Below are positions 1 to 10,256 of a stretch of 64,000 nt of DNA, one piece after another (positions within the stretch are counted from its first letter, which is position 1; every line of letters begins with the position of its first letter). The notes under the pieces are model-generated. The model made no database searches. It had not been told where the DNA came from and was given only the letters and a program-made list of their open reading frames with translations. The translations under genes were made by a program, and so were the position numbers. The stretch covers positions 124,001 to 188,000 of the forward strand of contig JALJCQ010000004.1 in the NCBI GenBank assembly GCA_023091665.1, written 5' to 3'. Source of the stretch: Pythium myriotylum. Its lineage: Eukaryota; Oomycota; Peronosporomycetes; Pythiales; Pythiaceae.

Positions 1-610
1 CGCAGTCGTCAGGGCGCCGCCCGTAGACGTCACAACGGCTCCTGCAGCCGCTGCACCGACGGCGTAGCCGTCTCTGAGAGCCAACGCACGTGCTCGCGCC
101 CATGGTCATTGAAGCTGTAACGGTCCACGACCGCACACAGCACCTGCGCTTGACGAAGGGTGAGCAGCCGCTCCGAGTCGACCCCTGTCGACGAGCGCCA
201 AGGACTTGGCAAAAGGCGAACTCCTTGTATTCAGATTATTCCCCTTGGGAATAATTTCCCCTATACCTGATATCCCTGGTATCTAATACCCAGGGATATC
301 ACCTACTGAATCTAATAAAAGAGAGTCACTACATAGGGTAACTTTCCCCCTAAGTGGACCACACACATTATGTACCGACACAACACAACCTACTTGTGTA
401 ACCTTGTACCCCGTTACAGAAGCAGTGACCATGAGTGATCACCAAGAAGTATGATGGGTTTAGAGCTTGCCAAATCTGGTGCTAGTATCAACACTCAGTC
501 ACGCGATCTTCCTCGTGCTTTCTTTCGAGAGTTTCCCATGGCTATCTCTCTCTCGCATCTGCCTCCATCGGACCTTGGTTGAAGTCGATGAATGACCGAA
601 GCCCGGAAAG
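1..610. other. No gene recognised; short inverted repeats
   Basis: I see no credible coding region here. Positions 268-279 and 290-301 form a perfect 12-bp inverted repeat around a 10-base loop. The stretch 398-419 has TGTAAC...GTTACA ends, reminiscent of an LTR terminus, but no matching second LTR was found. Repeat-derived DNA is likely, without proof. Confidence 0.35.
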
Positions 611-726
611 GTGCCAAATCTCTTCCATATTGGGCTGATGCGCTCGCAAATACACTGCCTCAAATGCACGCAGCCCATGACTTTCCATGATAAAAAGCTC
701 CGCTGGCGCTGCCACGGCGTAAACTG

Positions 727-730
<4 letters not shown>

Positions 731-768
<38 letters not shown>
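731..768. repeat. (CT)19 microsatellite inside the transposase
   Basis: Nineteen uninterrupted CT units lie within the zinc-ribbon region of the transposase remnant. The frame upstream (ending in HGVNC) and the frame downstream (SRFHSKLPLSK) differ, so the repeat itself accounts for a frameshift. Confidence 0.97.
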
Positions 769-772
<4 letters not shown>

Positions 773-962
773 GCGAACGGGCTCCCGCTTTCACTCGAAA
801 TTACCTCTATCTAAGCTTATAATCATCCTCTTCTACTTCGCCACGAGACTGTCGGCGGCACGGGTGTGCGACTACGTCAAGGTGTCGAAAAAGTCGATCG
901 CCAAGTGGTATGATCTCTGTCGCGGTTTCTGCTCGAAGGAAATGATTCGCATTAACTTGAAG

Positions 963-1021
963 GTGGGTGCAGCTACTCCTCGTTCACTGATCTCACCACT
1001 CTAACGTGTTGTACTACTCAG
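963..1021 (+). other. Predicted intron in the transposase remnant
   Basis: This 59-nt segment begins GTGGGT and ends CTCAG. Removing it joins NLK to VGGKGHIVEIDET in frame, which matches the expected family continuity. The match supports a once spliced gene of eukaryotic lineage rather than a recent bacterial insertion sequence. Confidence 0.65.
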
Positions 1022-1593
1022 GTCGGAGGGAAGGGTCACATCGTTGAGATCGATGAGACCTTCCTCGCTAAGAAGCGAAAATACAATCGCGGCAAGAAGC
1101 ATGAAGACTTTTGGGTCTTTGGCGGGTACGACCGCGCGAGTAAGAAGTGGTGACGTTCAACGATCGCACGAAGCCCACGCTAACCGCGGTGATCAAGGTA
1201 TCGATTCTGCCAGGGTACGTTCGCCTTCTTGCCTAGGCTACATAGATCTGGCACGTTTGTATACGTGTCCTTCTAGAACGCACATCATTAGAGATAAGTT
1301 TGCTTCGTACGTGTCTACACGCTCGCTAACAACAAAATGTTGAAAGAAACGAACTACACATACACGTGGGTCAACCGCTCGAAGAACTTCGTCCACACGA
1401 AGACTGGAGGCCACACAAACGGCATCGAGGTCTACTGGGAAGCGAAATTGAAGTCCAAGATCAAGGTGGTTGAATTCTTTTATGATGGAACATGATGAAA
1501 TGTCTTGTTGTGATGATGTGAACTTTGGGCTACGCGTGGCACGTTGACGATGGAGCAAATGTGTGCCATCGTTGATGAGTGCATGTGGCACAC

Positions 1594-1924
1594 TTAACCC
1601 TTTCGTGGGAAATAGTTATTTTTTTGCCCTTCTGATGTGTCTGCAAAAGTGGGTAGTTTGAACCCCCTCAGAAGGGAACAATTTGTTCCCTTTGGCAAAA
1701 GTAGATAGGTTTCTGATAAAATCTGAGTCAACCAAAGTTGTTCCATATGGTGTAATATCCCATATGGTGGGGTTTTGTAAAATTTTTGTCACAAAATACG
1801 GTACGAAATATTTATAACGTCATTTCCAGAAGGGAAAAAATTGTTCCCTACTGCAGCTTATATACGTGACTTTTGTATACTGATACTGTTCCTATTGCAA
1901 AAATTATGACCACGAAAGGGCTAA
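1594..1924. mobile_element. piggyBac-type MITE
   Basis: Terminal inverted repeats CCCTTTCGTGG (1598-1608) and CCACGAAAGGG (1910-1920) are perfect over 11 bp. They are flanked by TTAA (1594-1597) and CTAA (1921-1924), a TTAA target duplication with one change. TTAA duplication and CCCT-starting ends are hallmarks of piggyBac elements. The 313-bp interior carries no ORF but has two similar sub-palindromes built on AGGGAACAA/TTGTTCCCT (1673-1691) and a diverged partner (about 1829-1852). It is non-autonomous; no piggyBac transposase is present in the window. Confidence 0.75.
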
Positions 1925-2016
1925 TTCTTTAGCGCGTCAGCTGAGTTTGATGTGGCGGACCGGTTTTCCGCGGGCTTTTCCAGATTTGTGGGACCGGGAA
2001 CCACTGTGGTTCCCTA

Positions 2017-2088
2017 GGATAGGTCTAAACTTGTGTACTGCACACTAAATGGGATAGGTCTAAACTTGTGTACTGCACACTAAATGGG
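2017..2088. repeat. 35-bp tandem duplication
   Basis: Two adjacent copies of a 35-bp unit starting GGATAGGTCTAAACTTG occur, identical across the unit. No coding context. Confidence 0.9.
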
Positions 2089-3050
2089 TATTTTTACTAG
2101 TTTTCGGTTGTGCCACGCTACTGGTACCGGGAAACGCGGTACCTGACTCCACTGGCGAATATTACCAGCCAGTTAAAGAATTCAGGGAAGTGTCTGGTTT
2201 ATTACCGGTTCTAGCGGAAAATTACTGTTAGCTTCGTGTGTGCCATTACCCTTCTGTTCTAGTCCACGAACCCATTGGAATCTGATTCGCACCCACCAGT
2301 ACCTCCTCGATTCTGGTTTAGTAAACAGTTTCTCCCGGTTATAAGAGGGACGGGGCAACCGGCCCACCCTTCGTAATAGACTTCTCCTTTTGCCTTGTCA
2401 GCTCCAAGCCTTCGAGCCTACAACAGCGGTTGCATCGGTGGCCACCCCGACATCCCGGTTCCCCAAGGTACTGGCTGTGTGTTAGAGTGCTCTGCCAGTG
2501 TGTTCTGCGTGTGTATGGGGGTTGTCTTGTGAGTCGTGGAATTTCTGTGGTATCTGAAGGTCCTAGCAACCGGTTTGCCTACCAAATCAGACAGCATCGG
2601 GTAGCAGGTCATTTCCTCTATTACCCAGCTTCTGAAGAACCGTCAAAAGGTACACAAGGTGAGGTGCTAATCGGGTGAGCATTCTATCTCGCTTGCGCTA
2701 GTCGTCTTCGGATATCTACGTGGAGAAAGCTTTGCCCACCTTCTGCGATCGCTTTGCCTGCTATTGAAACTGGGTTAGTCTGTCGTGACTGAACCGGACT
2801 CGCAGAGCAGCAGAGCATGAGTAGCTAGTTTGGGAAGTGTTTCCCGGCTCCTAGCGCTACCCCTTAGCTAGTTAGAGCCGGGTGGATTGTCAAAAGCGTA
2901 CGACCACTACGTCACATGAGCAGCACTCAAGGGATTTGTGTCGGTGATCACCAAGCACCAGTCGTAGCCATCGACTTGGCCACCAGGAACTTGGCCCTTG
3001 CGGAGTGCTGGAGGAGTACAATACAGTGGTATCTCAATAAGTACGCAAGT
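2089..3050. other. Non-coding, repeat-derived DNA
   Basis: No protein-coding frame with recognisable motifs was found on either strand. The stretch lies downstream, on the minus strand, of a gypsy gag-protease remnant and probably belongs to the same decayed element. Confidence 0.3.
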
Positions 3051-3054
3051 ACTG

Positions 3055-3605
3055 TTTGGATTATTCTAAGTGCAAACTGATAAGTGGGGAGAGCCGTTTC
3101 AGCTCATTTACGAGGTGTCGTGGGATCACGCTGCTGTCGGCGCCGCTATACGCACGAAAAGGGACCGCGAGAACACCGTTAATAATTGCACAGCGTGCGC
3201 CGTTAGTACTAAGGGACTTGACCTTCTCTGCACCCACTCGGCTGCTCTTCCGCTTGAGCTACATCTTACGGGCGTTTTCCTTTTGCTCATGGGTTGCATC
3301 TGGGCAGTCTTTCGCCCAATGTGGCCCTTTGCATACGAGACAAGCTGTGGGCGGTGGTCTCTGAGCTGAGTTTGCTTCCTTCTTGCCTTCTTGATCGGTT
3401 TGGTTGTCGCTACCTTCGGCGTGCTGCGCTGCGTAGCGGGTGAGTCGTCGTGCTTGGTCATCGGCGCGTTCTTCCTGCTAACCTTCGCGCTGTCCTTTCC
3501 ACCACGAATATCTTGTGTGAGCATGTGATAATGTTGTTGCTCACGCGCGCGTTGTACAAGCGCATCGTAGAGCAGCAGATCATCGCATTCACGCTCAGGG
3601 TGAGC
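3055..3605 (-). pseudogene. Ty3/gypsy gag C-terminus and protease remnant
   Basis: Read on the minus strand, this encodes a basic gag tail followed by a zinc knuckle, CLVCKGPHWAKDC (3304-3342), a CX2CX3HX4C variant one residue shorter than the usual CCHC box. A stop codon near 3258 interrupts the frame. Beyond it comes a retropepsin-like strand whose catalytic triplet reads YSGAD where D-S-G is required (about 3132-3150), so the catalytic aspartate is lost. The remnant points away from the 9-kb gypsy fragment (opposite strand) and is therefore a different insertion. Confidence 0.65.
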
Positions 3606-3799
3606 CTATGGTGAACATGTCAGACGGGGAATACATTCAGAAATGTTCTTACTTGGTTTTTGGATTTTTCCGGCTTGCGATTTGGGTGTTGAAGTGTTGC
3701 GTCGGCACTTTGAAGTGTTGTGGACAATAGACTCCAGAAGCAATATTTGTCAAAAACAGTCACAAGAGGTTGCATGTGAATTGAAATCCTGCCTGGATT

Positions 3800-4972
3800 T
3801 TAACGACCGTTTCCGCGCTCTCCGCACTTGAGCGAAGTGCGGCAGCAGCCATGATTTATGTTTACCCGAGATGAATTACCACTGTCTGCGATATCAAACC
3901 TCCGGAATAGATCGGGTAGTCGTTCCTCGGTAGTTGTCCCTGCTTGCTGTTCTCGCTTGATGCGAGCGACTAAATTCTGCATGTCGTGTGGAAGCATTGC
4001 CTTTCCTACAGTATCAAAAGTTGTTAGTGACACCTACAACGACAAATGAACAGAAGCAGGCACCGGTCGCGATCAGGAGTTCTTGTAATATTCCATGATT
4101 TGTTGCACCTGTCCTCATCCAGGTCTTCATGTTGTAAAGAATTCCAGGTTCGGTTATACGTCGATTTTCGGGGTAGAGTGTGTAGAGCTGTGGTGGCGAC
4201 CAATGATATCACTTTAGTAGTGCCATTGAGAGTCACAGTCGCGTTGATCTGTGCCGTACAACCTGTGTACCGAAGTGTCTTGCGCTTGCGGAGTTGCTTT
4301 CCCTGAACTTCTTCATCCGGGGTTTGCCCATTTTGCTGTATCTGTAACTTTTTTTTTCTTTTGGGGCTTAAAACCGTGAGTACATAGAAAAGATTTGGAG
4401 TAATATATCCAGCTAGCGTCCAACAGAAATTCTTCCTGGGCAACCGCTCCATTGCGCGCCTCGACATTCTTCTAGGTTCGCGTCTTGAACAGTTGATGAG
4501 TATCAGCGCAAAAGACATCTGAAGTGGCTCTGGACTCGTCCCAGGAGGCGAACGTTTGCTGCAATCCATTCGCAAATTCACCACAAGTCTTAGAAGGTTT
4601 ATGCAACTCCAACACCTCAATAGGGAAAGCCAAGCTAGGGTCGACGGCGACCGCACCATCCATAGACGGTGCTTCGTCAGAAGATTGAGAGTCTGGGGCT
4701 CGTTTCGCAGTAACTCGTCTTACTATTCGCTTCCGTTGGCCAGCGGCGTTATTCACGGTCTTGGGTAGCCCTGCACTGTACGAATCTTCAATTGGGGCAG
4801 GTGGGAAATGTACTATCCCCTCGTCTGAACACGGCTTGGGTTTTTGTAATCTTTTGGTGTCAGAACTCCTTGCGGCTGTCGGCTTTGTTGCAAGCTTTTG
4901 ATTGATCTTTTTAGGAGCCCTTTGTTTGCCCTTACCCGTAAAGGGATGGGGTCGCTTTGAAGGGAGCCGCAA
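3800..4972 (-). pseudogene. MULE (Mutator-like) transposase N-terminal remnant
   Basis: The minus strand carries pieces in at least two frames. One (4472-4972) is a basic linker ending in FASWDE...THQLFKTRT, like the start of the FAR1/FLYWCH-type DNA-binding region of oomycete MULE proteins. Another (about 4190-4290) has TGCTAQINATVTLNG followed by an H-rich turn, the expected zinc-binding continuation. The last (3860-4033) has LVARIKREQQAGTTTEERL, resembling the linker before the DDE domain. No DDE catalytic domain was found. Frames are shifted and contain stops. Confidence 0.5.
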
Positions 4973-6355
4973 TGGCTTGACTCTTGGTGGCCTATCAGAG
5001 GAGTTAGAATCATCTGCTTCAAACTCTCATCCATCATCATTGCTCTCTCTGGATTCTTGGCCTTCTTTTTCATCCCCCAAACCCTCGCTGCTGGTTGTGT
5101 CAACACGACTTATCGTAACTGGTGGCTCTCCGCGTAGAAGCGCTCTTTTGGATCATAGCTCTCGTGTGTACTGTATGCCTGATGGCACAGCAATCACCCC
5201 TTTAGCAGCATTAGTGTCAACCGCCCCCCCCCCCCCCCCCCCCCCCCCAGCTGATTACGTAGGGCCGTGCCAAGCGATTGTGGACAGGATCTCAATCGGT
5301 ACAATCACCGATGGGTCGTTGATCAATGCCCCGCAGCGCCTCGTTCCGCGTAGTTGGCGAGATGAATGTATCGACCTACGGAGGTTGCCTCAAGCCCACA
5401 AAAGCCTAAGAGCATTGATGACATCTGCGTCAATCGCCGGCTCTGATTTTAAAAGAGGTTTTGTTCTCTACTTACCGATCTCACCCTGAAGCGGAGATAG
5501 CGGTCGTAGTTAGCCACCCTATGAGTCTGTACAGCATTGTATTGGCTGGCGAATCTATGTCGGACGCCTTCACAATCTCCTTCGCTGCGCCAGCTCGACG
5601 CGTCTCTTCGCGCTTGCTCGCTGCACTTCGCGCAAAACGGCTCGTCCTCGAGCAATACTAAATTCTGCTTGCTGAACATCTATTTTTGAAGTGCCAACGT
5701 TCACTGAAAACTTCCCTTCCGTTTGTTTCCATCGAAAGGAATATTTCCTTCGACACTTGGGATGTGTCGCTTGTGTACAGACTCATAACCTATGTCTACG
5801 GATTAGCTCTGTATGCCTATTGAAAGCCGGCATACTACTGACGTAGCTTCTAGAAGCTGTGGCAGCTATTGAAGCAACATTGAATGATTGTAATTTGGTC
5901 TGAACAAAACTGAAAAATCCACATCCGCAGGCCAATAAAAACCGCTGCAATAGCATGCTGAGTTTGAAGCCCACAGCCTGTCAATTTGGAACTCAAGCTC
6001 ACTTTGCTCTGAGACTGAAAATCGCTAAACACGTATCCGAAGACCGCGTTGATGAACTAAAACAATCTGCGAATACCTAAACGGCTCCATCACCTCAGCT
6101 GAAGAACTTACTGCGAAGTATTAACGTATACCTAGTCCTGAAAGTCGAAAGTACTTTGTCACTGAGCAGCCTGTCCGGTCTGGATTGAGTATTGATAACA
6201 ACAGCACCCATCCTTAACTCGAGTACTAGGATAGCTAAGTGAGTCTCCAGGCGAAAGATACACCTTATGACTCACGATGGCGGCTGCAATGTATTGGTAA
6301 ACGGAAGACTTCAGTCAATCTAGACGTTAATTTCTAAAGCTCCTAAGATATCTAT
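4973..6355. other. No gene recognised; contains a C25 homopolymer
   Basis: No convincing gene was found. A run of 25 cytosines lies at 5224-5248. Short open frames around 5449-5679 show no family motifs. Confidence 0.35.
5224..5248. repeat. Poly-C homopolymer (25 nt)
   Basis: Twenty-five consecutive C residues are preceded by CCG and followed by AGCTGATT. This is one of three G/C homopolymers of at least 25 nt in the window. Confidence 0.95.
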
Positions 6356-7357
6356 GTGATCCATTTGATGATCTTAAACGGAAAGATGAAGTCCGACGGC
6401 AAGACCAAGAACCATGGAAGCGAGCTGGGTGGACGCTCTCAGGTGTTCAAGCTCGGTATATCGGGTATGAGGGATCAGGCAATATGGTGGTCGGGAGATT
6501 TGTGGCAGGATTGCCTTCCGACACCGAGGACTTCGCAATTAAGACGCCAATGTTCGCTCAGACTGATGGTGAGGACACAGTTTTGGGAAGAGATGTTCGA
6601 GGCGACAGTTCCAGGTGCTCCACCTGCTTTCCAGGCGATTTGCCGGTTTGGTCTCGCGTCCATGGCTCTCCACGAGCCTTTTGGCTGGGAGCTCTTCACA
6701 AGAACTCCCAGCCAGCCATCTCCTTTTCCTCCACGGCTCTGTTCCGACCGAAGAGGCATGCTCGTTTACAGCAACTCCGCTGGAGAGTCGTTTGCCACAA
6801 CTACACCGTCCAAGATCTTATTCGACCAACTAGCATCCGACCGCATATCGCATTGGTCGCCTCACTGAGACTCATGGCGACGTCACTCAAAGAGATGAAG
6901 GACGCTGTGATCAGCGAGACGAACGGCGGATCAAACAGCACGTTGCTGCGTCCCAGCTTACCGCGGAATCGATATCGATTATAGTGTCTACGGCGATGGA
7001 GCGTTTTCACGACCGCCTCGATTCACCCTTGCCGATCTCACTGCAAGATCGCGGACACCACCGAGCAACCCAGTCGCTGAGCCGGCGTTCCGTGGTTCAA
7101 GCGGCTGGAACAATATTTTTCAGGTGCCAGAGGGCCTCAAATTCACGCATGGAACAATCGCGAAACTGTGGTAGCATTGGTGCGTCGGTGATCCGCCTTT
7201 GCGGTTGTTACAAAAATACCACATGCGCATGCACGACATAAAGCGGCAACTCGCAGAAGTCAAGCGCCTAATGCAGCGTGTCGAAACCCTCTTTGCTCCG
7301 GCTGATCTTGCTCTGGCAAGAACTTCACCGGCCCACGCTGAGAGCCAGTTTGCTTAG
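6356..7357 (+). pseudogene. Decayed member of an oomycete-repetitive protein family (copy 1)
   Basis: Pieces in three plus-strand frames fit one ancestral protein. A central block reads GAPPAFQAICRFGLASMAL (about 6612-6672), then VCHNYTVQDLIRPTSIRPH and ALVASLRLMATSLKEMKD (about 6790-6905). The C-terminal block reads VPEGLKFTHGTIAKLW, a stop, then VGDPPLRLL (about 7126-7215), followed by a coiled basic tail to 7357. This order resembles a multi-copy protein family I associate with tyrosine-recombinase (Crypton-like) or other transposons of Phytophthora, but I cannot name the family with certainty. Frameshifts and stops show that it is not functional. A second copy lies at about 8170-8565. Confidence 0.5.
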
Positions 7358-8169
7358 GTTCGACCAAATCTTCAACTACAAGCCGCAACCGCGCGTGGGA
7401 GACCACGCAACTTCGAGTCGCTCTCGTGGCGAACGTTTGCTCATGAGCTAAAAATGAAAGTTCCAACCTATTTTCCTTGTGTCAATGGCCCTTGCTTTTG
7501 AACTGCTCTCGAATCGCTTGACCTCAATTCGCCGTCGCTGATGGATCTGCGTTGTGCCACGCGACCCACGCGTGCTGGATCTTGCGGGCCGAAGCGATAC
7601 AGTGAGCGTAATAAGTTGCATTTCGTGTCCCCGCGCCTCTGCGAGGCCTTGCGTGGTCTCTAAACTCTCCTCAATGACGTCATGGAGCAAACGAGACGAA
7701 GTTGGGGAGCTTTTGCGAATATATTGGCCACACATCTTGGAGTTGCTTCACTCGACCTCCAGACCGACGTCGGTGTGTCGTCGCAGCCTACATCGCCACA
7801 GTCACTGCTCTACGCAAACCGCTCCGCAGACTCGAATTCTGCCACACGACTCGTCGTTCACCGACGATATCCATCACATTCTGAAATTTGTCTTCTCCGA
7901 CCAAAATTGTGAAGGGCGAAGAATCAGATGTTGGATCTCGCCGGGTCTTTTGACCGCGAGATTTGCCCAATTAGATCTTGGATGACCGAAGATACTCATA
8001 GAAGTATTGATAGCATGAATTTTCTGGGCAAACAGACAGTTTCTATTCTGACTCTTTGAGTCTGTGGGGCACTTCAAGAACGCCACGATGGACGAACTGG
8101 ACGCTGAGGTTGCCTACCACCGTTCTTTCCTGGGCGCACGGCGCTTGTTCAGGAGACTATCTCCACGTG
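7358..8169. other. No gene recognised between two decayed repeat copies
   Basis: Short open frames on both strands lack recognisable motifs. The stretch separates two copies of the same decayed family and is probably repeat-derived. Confidence 0.3.
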
Positions 8170-8566
8170 CCTTCTGACGGCACCACAAAATCTGGGACAG
8201 GTCTGCGAACTTTTTGTCGCTTCGCTGGTATATCATGGCGAGTTCCTCCGGCAAACGCTACCCCCAAATCATCTCTTGTTCGAGACGGCGTTGTTTCGCT
8301 CAACGCAATTAATTGACGACCTGGTGCGCGTTGTGCAGTGCCACAACTATACTGCCACCGACCGAATCCGACCGACGTGCCGCCACACGTGGGCATTCTT
8401 GTGACTCTATTATGCTGGAGACTCTCGTGTTTCTTAAAGCCTGGCGCTCTTGACGTGCCGACGACGATTGCCTCTGGACATTTGCTCAAGCAGCTCTGCT
8501 ACACGAAGCGGCGTGCCAACGAGCTCTCCAGGTTTCCCGGACTCGCCTGGGCTCATAACCTGTGAG
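8170..8566 (+). pseudogene. Decayed member of the same repetitive family (copy 2)
   Basis: This fragment matches the central block of the 6.4-7.4-kb remnant. In order it reads LRQTLPPNHLLFETALF, then VVQCHNYTATDRIRPT and DVPPHVGILVTL, corresponding to SFSSTALFRP, VVCHNYTVQDLIRPT and IRPHIALVASL in copy 1. The blocks are in two frames. The two copies are far from identical, so they descend from separate insertions or an old duplication. Confidence 0.5.
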
Positions 8567-8984
8567 CACAGGCAGAGCTACAATAGAGAACAATAGCGAC
8601 ACTTGTGTTTCCACTCAGTAAGAATGGGATTACCGAGGGGAAAAGCTCGACCGCTGACAAACCCCTCTGTGTGGTTATCCTAGGAGGTTCCTAACGCTAA
8701 CTGACTTGTCCCCTATTGGCCATCACACATCAGCTACCTCAAGGGAACCGTCTCAACGTCAAGTTCCTTTCTCACACTCCCCCTGAGCACGACGTTCCTG
8801 AGAGTTTGGAATCTTGTGTTGCTTCTTGACGCTTCGTCGAAGTGCACCCGACGTTTTTGGTCGGTCAATTTCATACATACTTGATTTCGATACCACGAAT
8901 CTTGTATGTCCGCCCCGTGCCCTTGAGTGCTGCAATCGCACCTTGGTTGTCCTGGTGGAGCACAACTTGTTCATGTGCAATGCC

Positions 8985-9771
8985 GAGTTCCTTGCACAAG
9001 TTGATCAACCACAAGTTTTTGCATCTAGCGGAATTCGCCTACAACCGCAGAGTGCATTCGTCGATCGGCATGTGTCCATTTGAAGCTGATCTGGGCTATG
9101 TTCCATACATGGCAGACGATATTGCTGCAGACCCAGGATTCAAAAAGTTGGATAAGGCTGCGCAGACATTCTTGCTTCGACAAGAAGTGTTTTTGAAGAA
9201 GGCAAAAGATGCAATTAGTGAAGCACAAGAGCGTATGAAGTCGTATTATGACAAGAATCGCATGCATCAAGAGTTTGAAGTTGGTCAACTCGTGCTACTC
9301 GACGGCAAGAATCTTGATATTCGCCACAAAGGCTTCGCATCGACAAGCAAATTGGCACCAAGATTTATCGGACCCTACCCCATCGTGAAGAAAGTCCATC
9401 AAGATTCGTATGAACTTGCCATGTCGAAGGATCTTCGTATCCATCCCGTTTTCCACACATCTTTGCTCAAGCCGTATATGAAGGATAACAAACGCAAACA
9501 GCAGACTACGAAGGTTTTGCTTGCGGACGGCATTACTGAAGGACAACTCATCGAAGCTGTCATTGGGCATCGAAAGATTCGTGGAAGAGACCAGTACAAG
9601 ATACACTGGCTCGGAGAATCAAGACGCCAAGCCACATGGGAACCCGTTGAAAACCTGAAGCAGATTCCAAGTCTCATCGAAGCATACTGGAAGTCTGTGC
9701 AGGGGGGCCTTCTCTCGAAGGGAGGTCATGTGACGCAGCCAGAAAAGAATGGCTCGCGTCAGAAGGGTTAG
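8985..9771 (+). pseudogene. Ty3/gypsy chromovirus integrase C-terminus and chromodomain
   Basis: The frame enters conserved integrase sequence at LAEFAYNRRVHSSIGMCPFE (about 9015) and runs without interruption through the GPY/F-type module (LAPRFIGPYPIVKKV, about 9352-9396). A chromodomain follows, with shadow residues Y-x-I-H-W-L-G and TWEPVENL (about 9596-9655), and the frame stops at 9771. The catalytic integrase core, RNase H, reverse transcriptase and gag are missing upstream, and no LTR follows the stop. This is a 3' fragment of a chromovirus, which uses its chromodomain to target chromatin. It directly abuts the truncated protease at 9815. Confidence 0.8.
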
Positions 9772-9788
9772 ACAACGACCTTGATTTG

Positions 9789-9811
9789 GTTTCAGTATAT
9801 TATACTGAAAC
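9789..9811. repeat. Palindrome at the retroelement/protease junction
   Basis: Arms of 11 bp (GTTTCAGTATA and its complement) surround a single base. The palindrome lies between the chromovirus stop codon and the point where subtilisin homology ends. Confidence 0.85.
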
Positions 9812-9814
9812 TAA

Positions 9815-10112
9815 CGGCTTCGTAAAGGCGTTGGTCAGCCTCCTTGACGAGCAGCGAGTCGATTTCCCTCTGGCTTGAAATCGAGAGCGCCTCCAGACGG
9901 TTCACCAGCGACTCGATCTTCTCACCGCGCGTAGCGAAGTTGCCAGACTCAAGGTTCTTGACAGCCTCAGTAGGCTTTGCCTTCATGGTGACGACGATGT
10001 TGACTTTGCCGGTCTCCTGGAGCTTGCGGTGGACGCCGTGGTGGATCTGCGGCGTGGCAGTGGCTGTCGCGAGGAGGCCAGCGATGGCAGCGAGGGTGAG
10101 GTGGATGTTCAT
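9815..10112 (-). pseudogene. Truncated subtilisin paralog: signal peptide and I9 propeptide only
   Basis: The frame from ATG at 10112 aligns residue by residue with the first ~98 residues of the intact subtilisin at 11233-12663. It has a signal peptide, HHGVHRKLQ (HHNVHRTLQ in the intact gene), [12 protein letters not shown] and QRLYEA. Homology stops at about 9815 and no catalytic residue remains. After the breakpoint the frame adds a few foreign residues and ends at 9792. The start codon and an initiator-like promoter are kept (10134-10150), so a short secreted I9 propeptide-like protein could still be made. Whether it is expressed cannot be told from sequence. Confidence 0.8.
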
Positions 10113-10133
10113 TGGAATACTTGGGACAACAGA

Positions 10134-10150
10134 GGAAATTGTGGAATGCG
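10134..10150 (-). promoter_or_regulatory. Oomycete initiator-like core promoter of the truncated protease
   Basis: The minus strand reads CGCATTCCACAATTTCC, close to the oomycete core promoter consensus GCTCATTYYNCAWTTT (initiator plus flanking element). It lies 22-38 bases upstream of the ATG at 10112, the usual short leader distance in this group. Confidence 0.6.
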
Positions 10151-10202
10151 GATCGAGAGAAAGCTCGACGAACTACTCTACGACGTGGATCTGGTCGGGT
10201 GA

Positions 10203-10246
10203 TGAGTGAGAGAGAGAGAGAGAGAGAGACAGAGAGAGAGAGAGAG
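10203..10246. repeat. (GA)n microsatellite
   Basis: A GA dinucleotide tract with one interruption lies just upstream of the truncated subtilisin paralog. Confidence 0.95.
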
Positions 10247-10256
10247 GAGGTACCCA

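Larger units (their letters stand above)
611..1597 (+). pseudogene. Merlin/ISXO2-like (IS1016-type) DDE transposase, broken
   Basis: This is the remnant of a cut-and-paste DNA transposase. A zinc ribbon (two CxxC-type pairs near 653-730) is followed by a helix-turn-helix-like segment (about 860-960). A GT-AG intron of 59 nt fits at 963-1021 and joins in phase 0 to the DDE domain, which starts with IVEIDET and reads on to WVFGGYDR. Later blocks are SDKFASYVSTR-like (about 1285-1320) and WVNRSKNFVHTKTGGHTNG (about 1368-1425), typical of the ISXO2/Merlin family. The reading frame changes across a CT repeat at 731-768 and again after a TGA near 1152, so the gene is dead. The C-terminal stop TAA lies at 1595-1597. 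The exact 5' end is unclear. Confidence 0.75.

Noticed and set aside
611..1597. Bacterial contamination carrying an IS1595 element
   Set aside because: The fragment fits a spliceosomal intron and is surrounded by oomycete-type repeats; Merlin elements are the eukaryotic relatives of this family.
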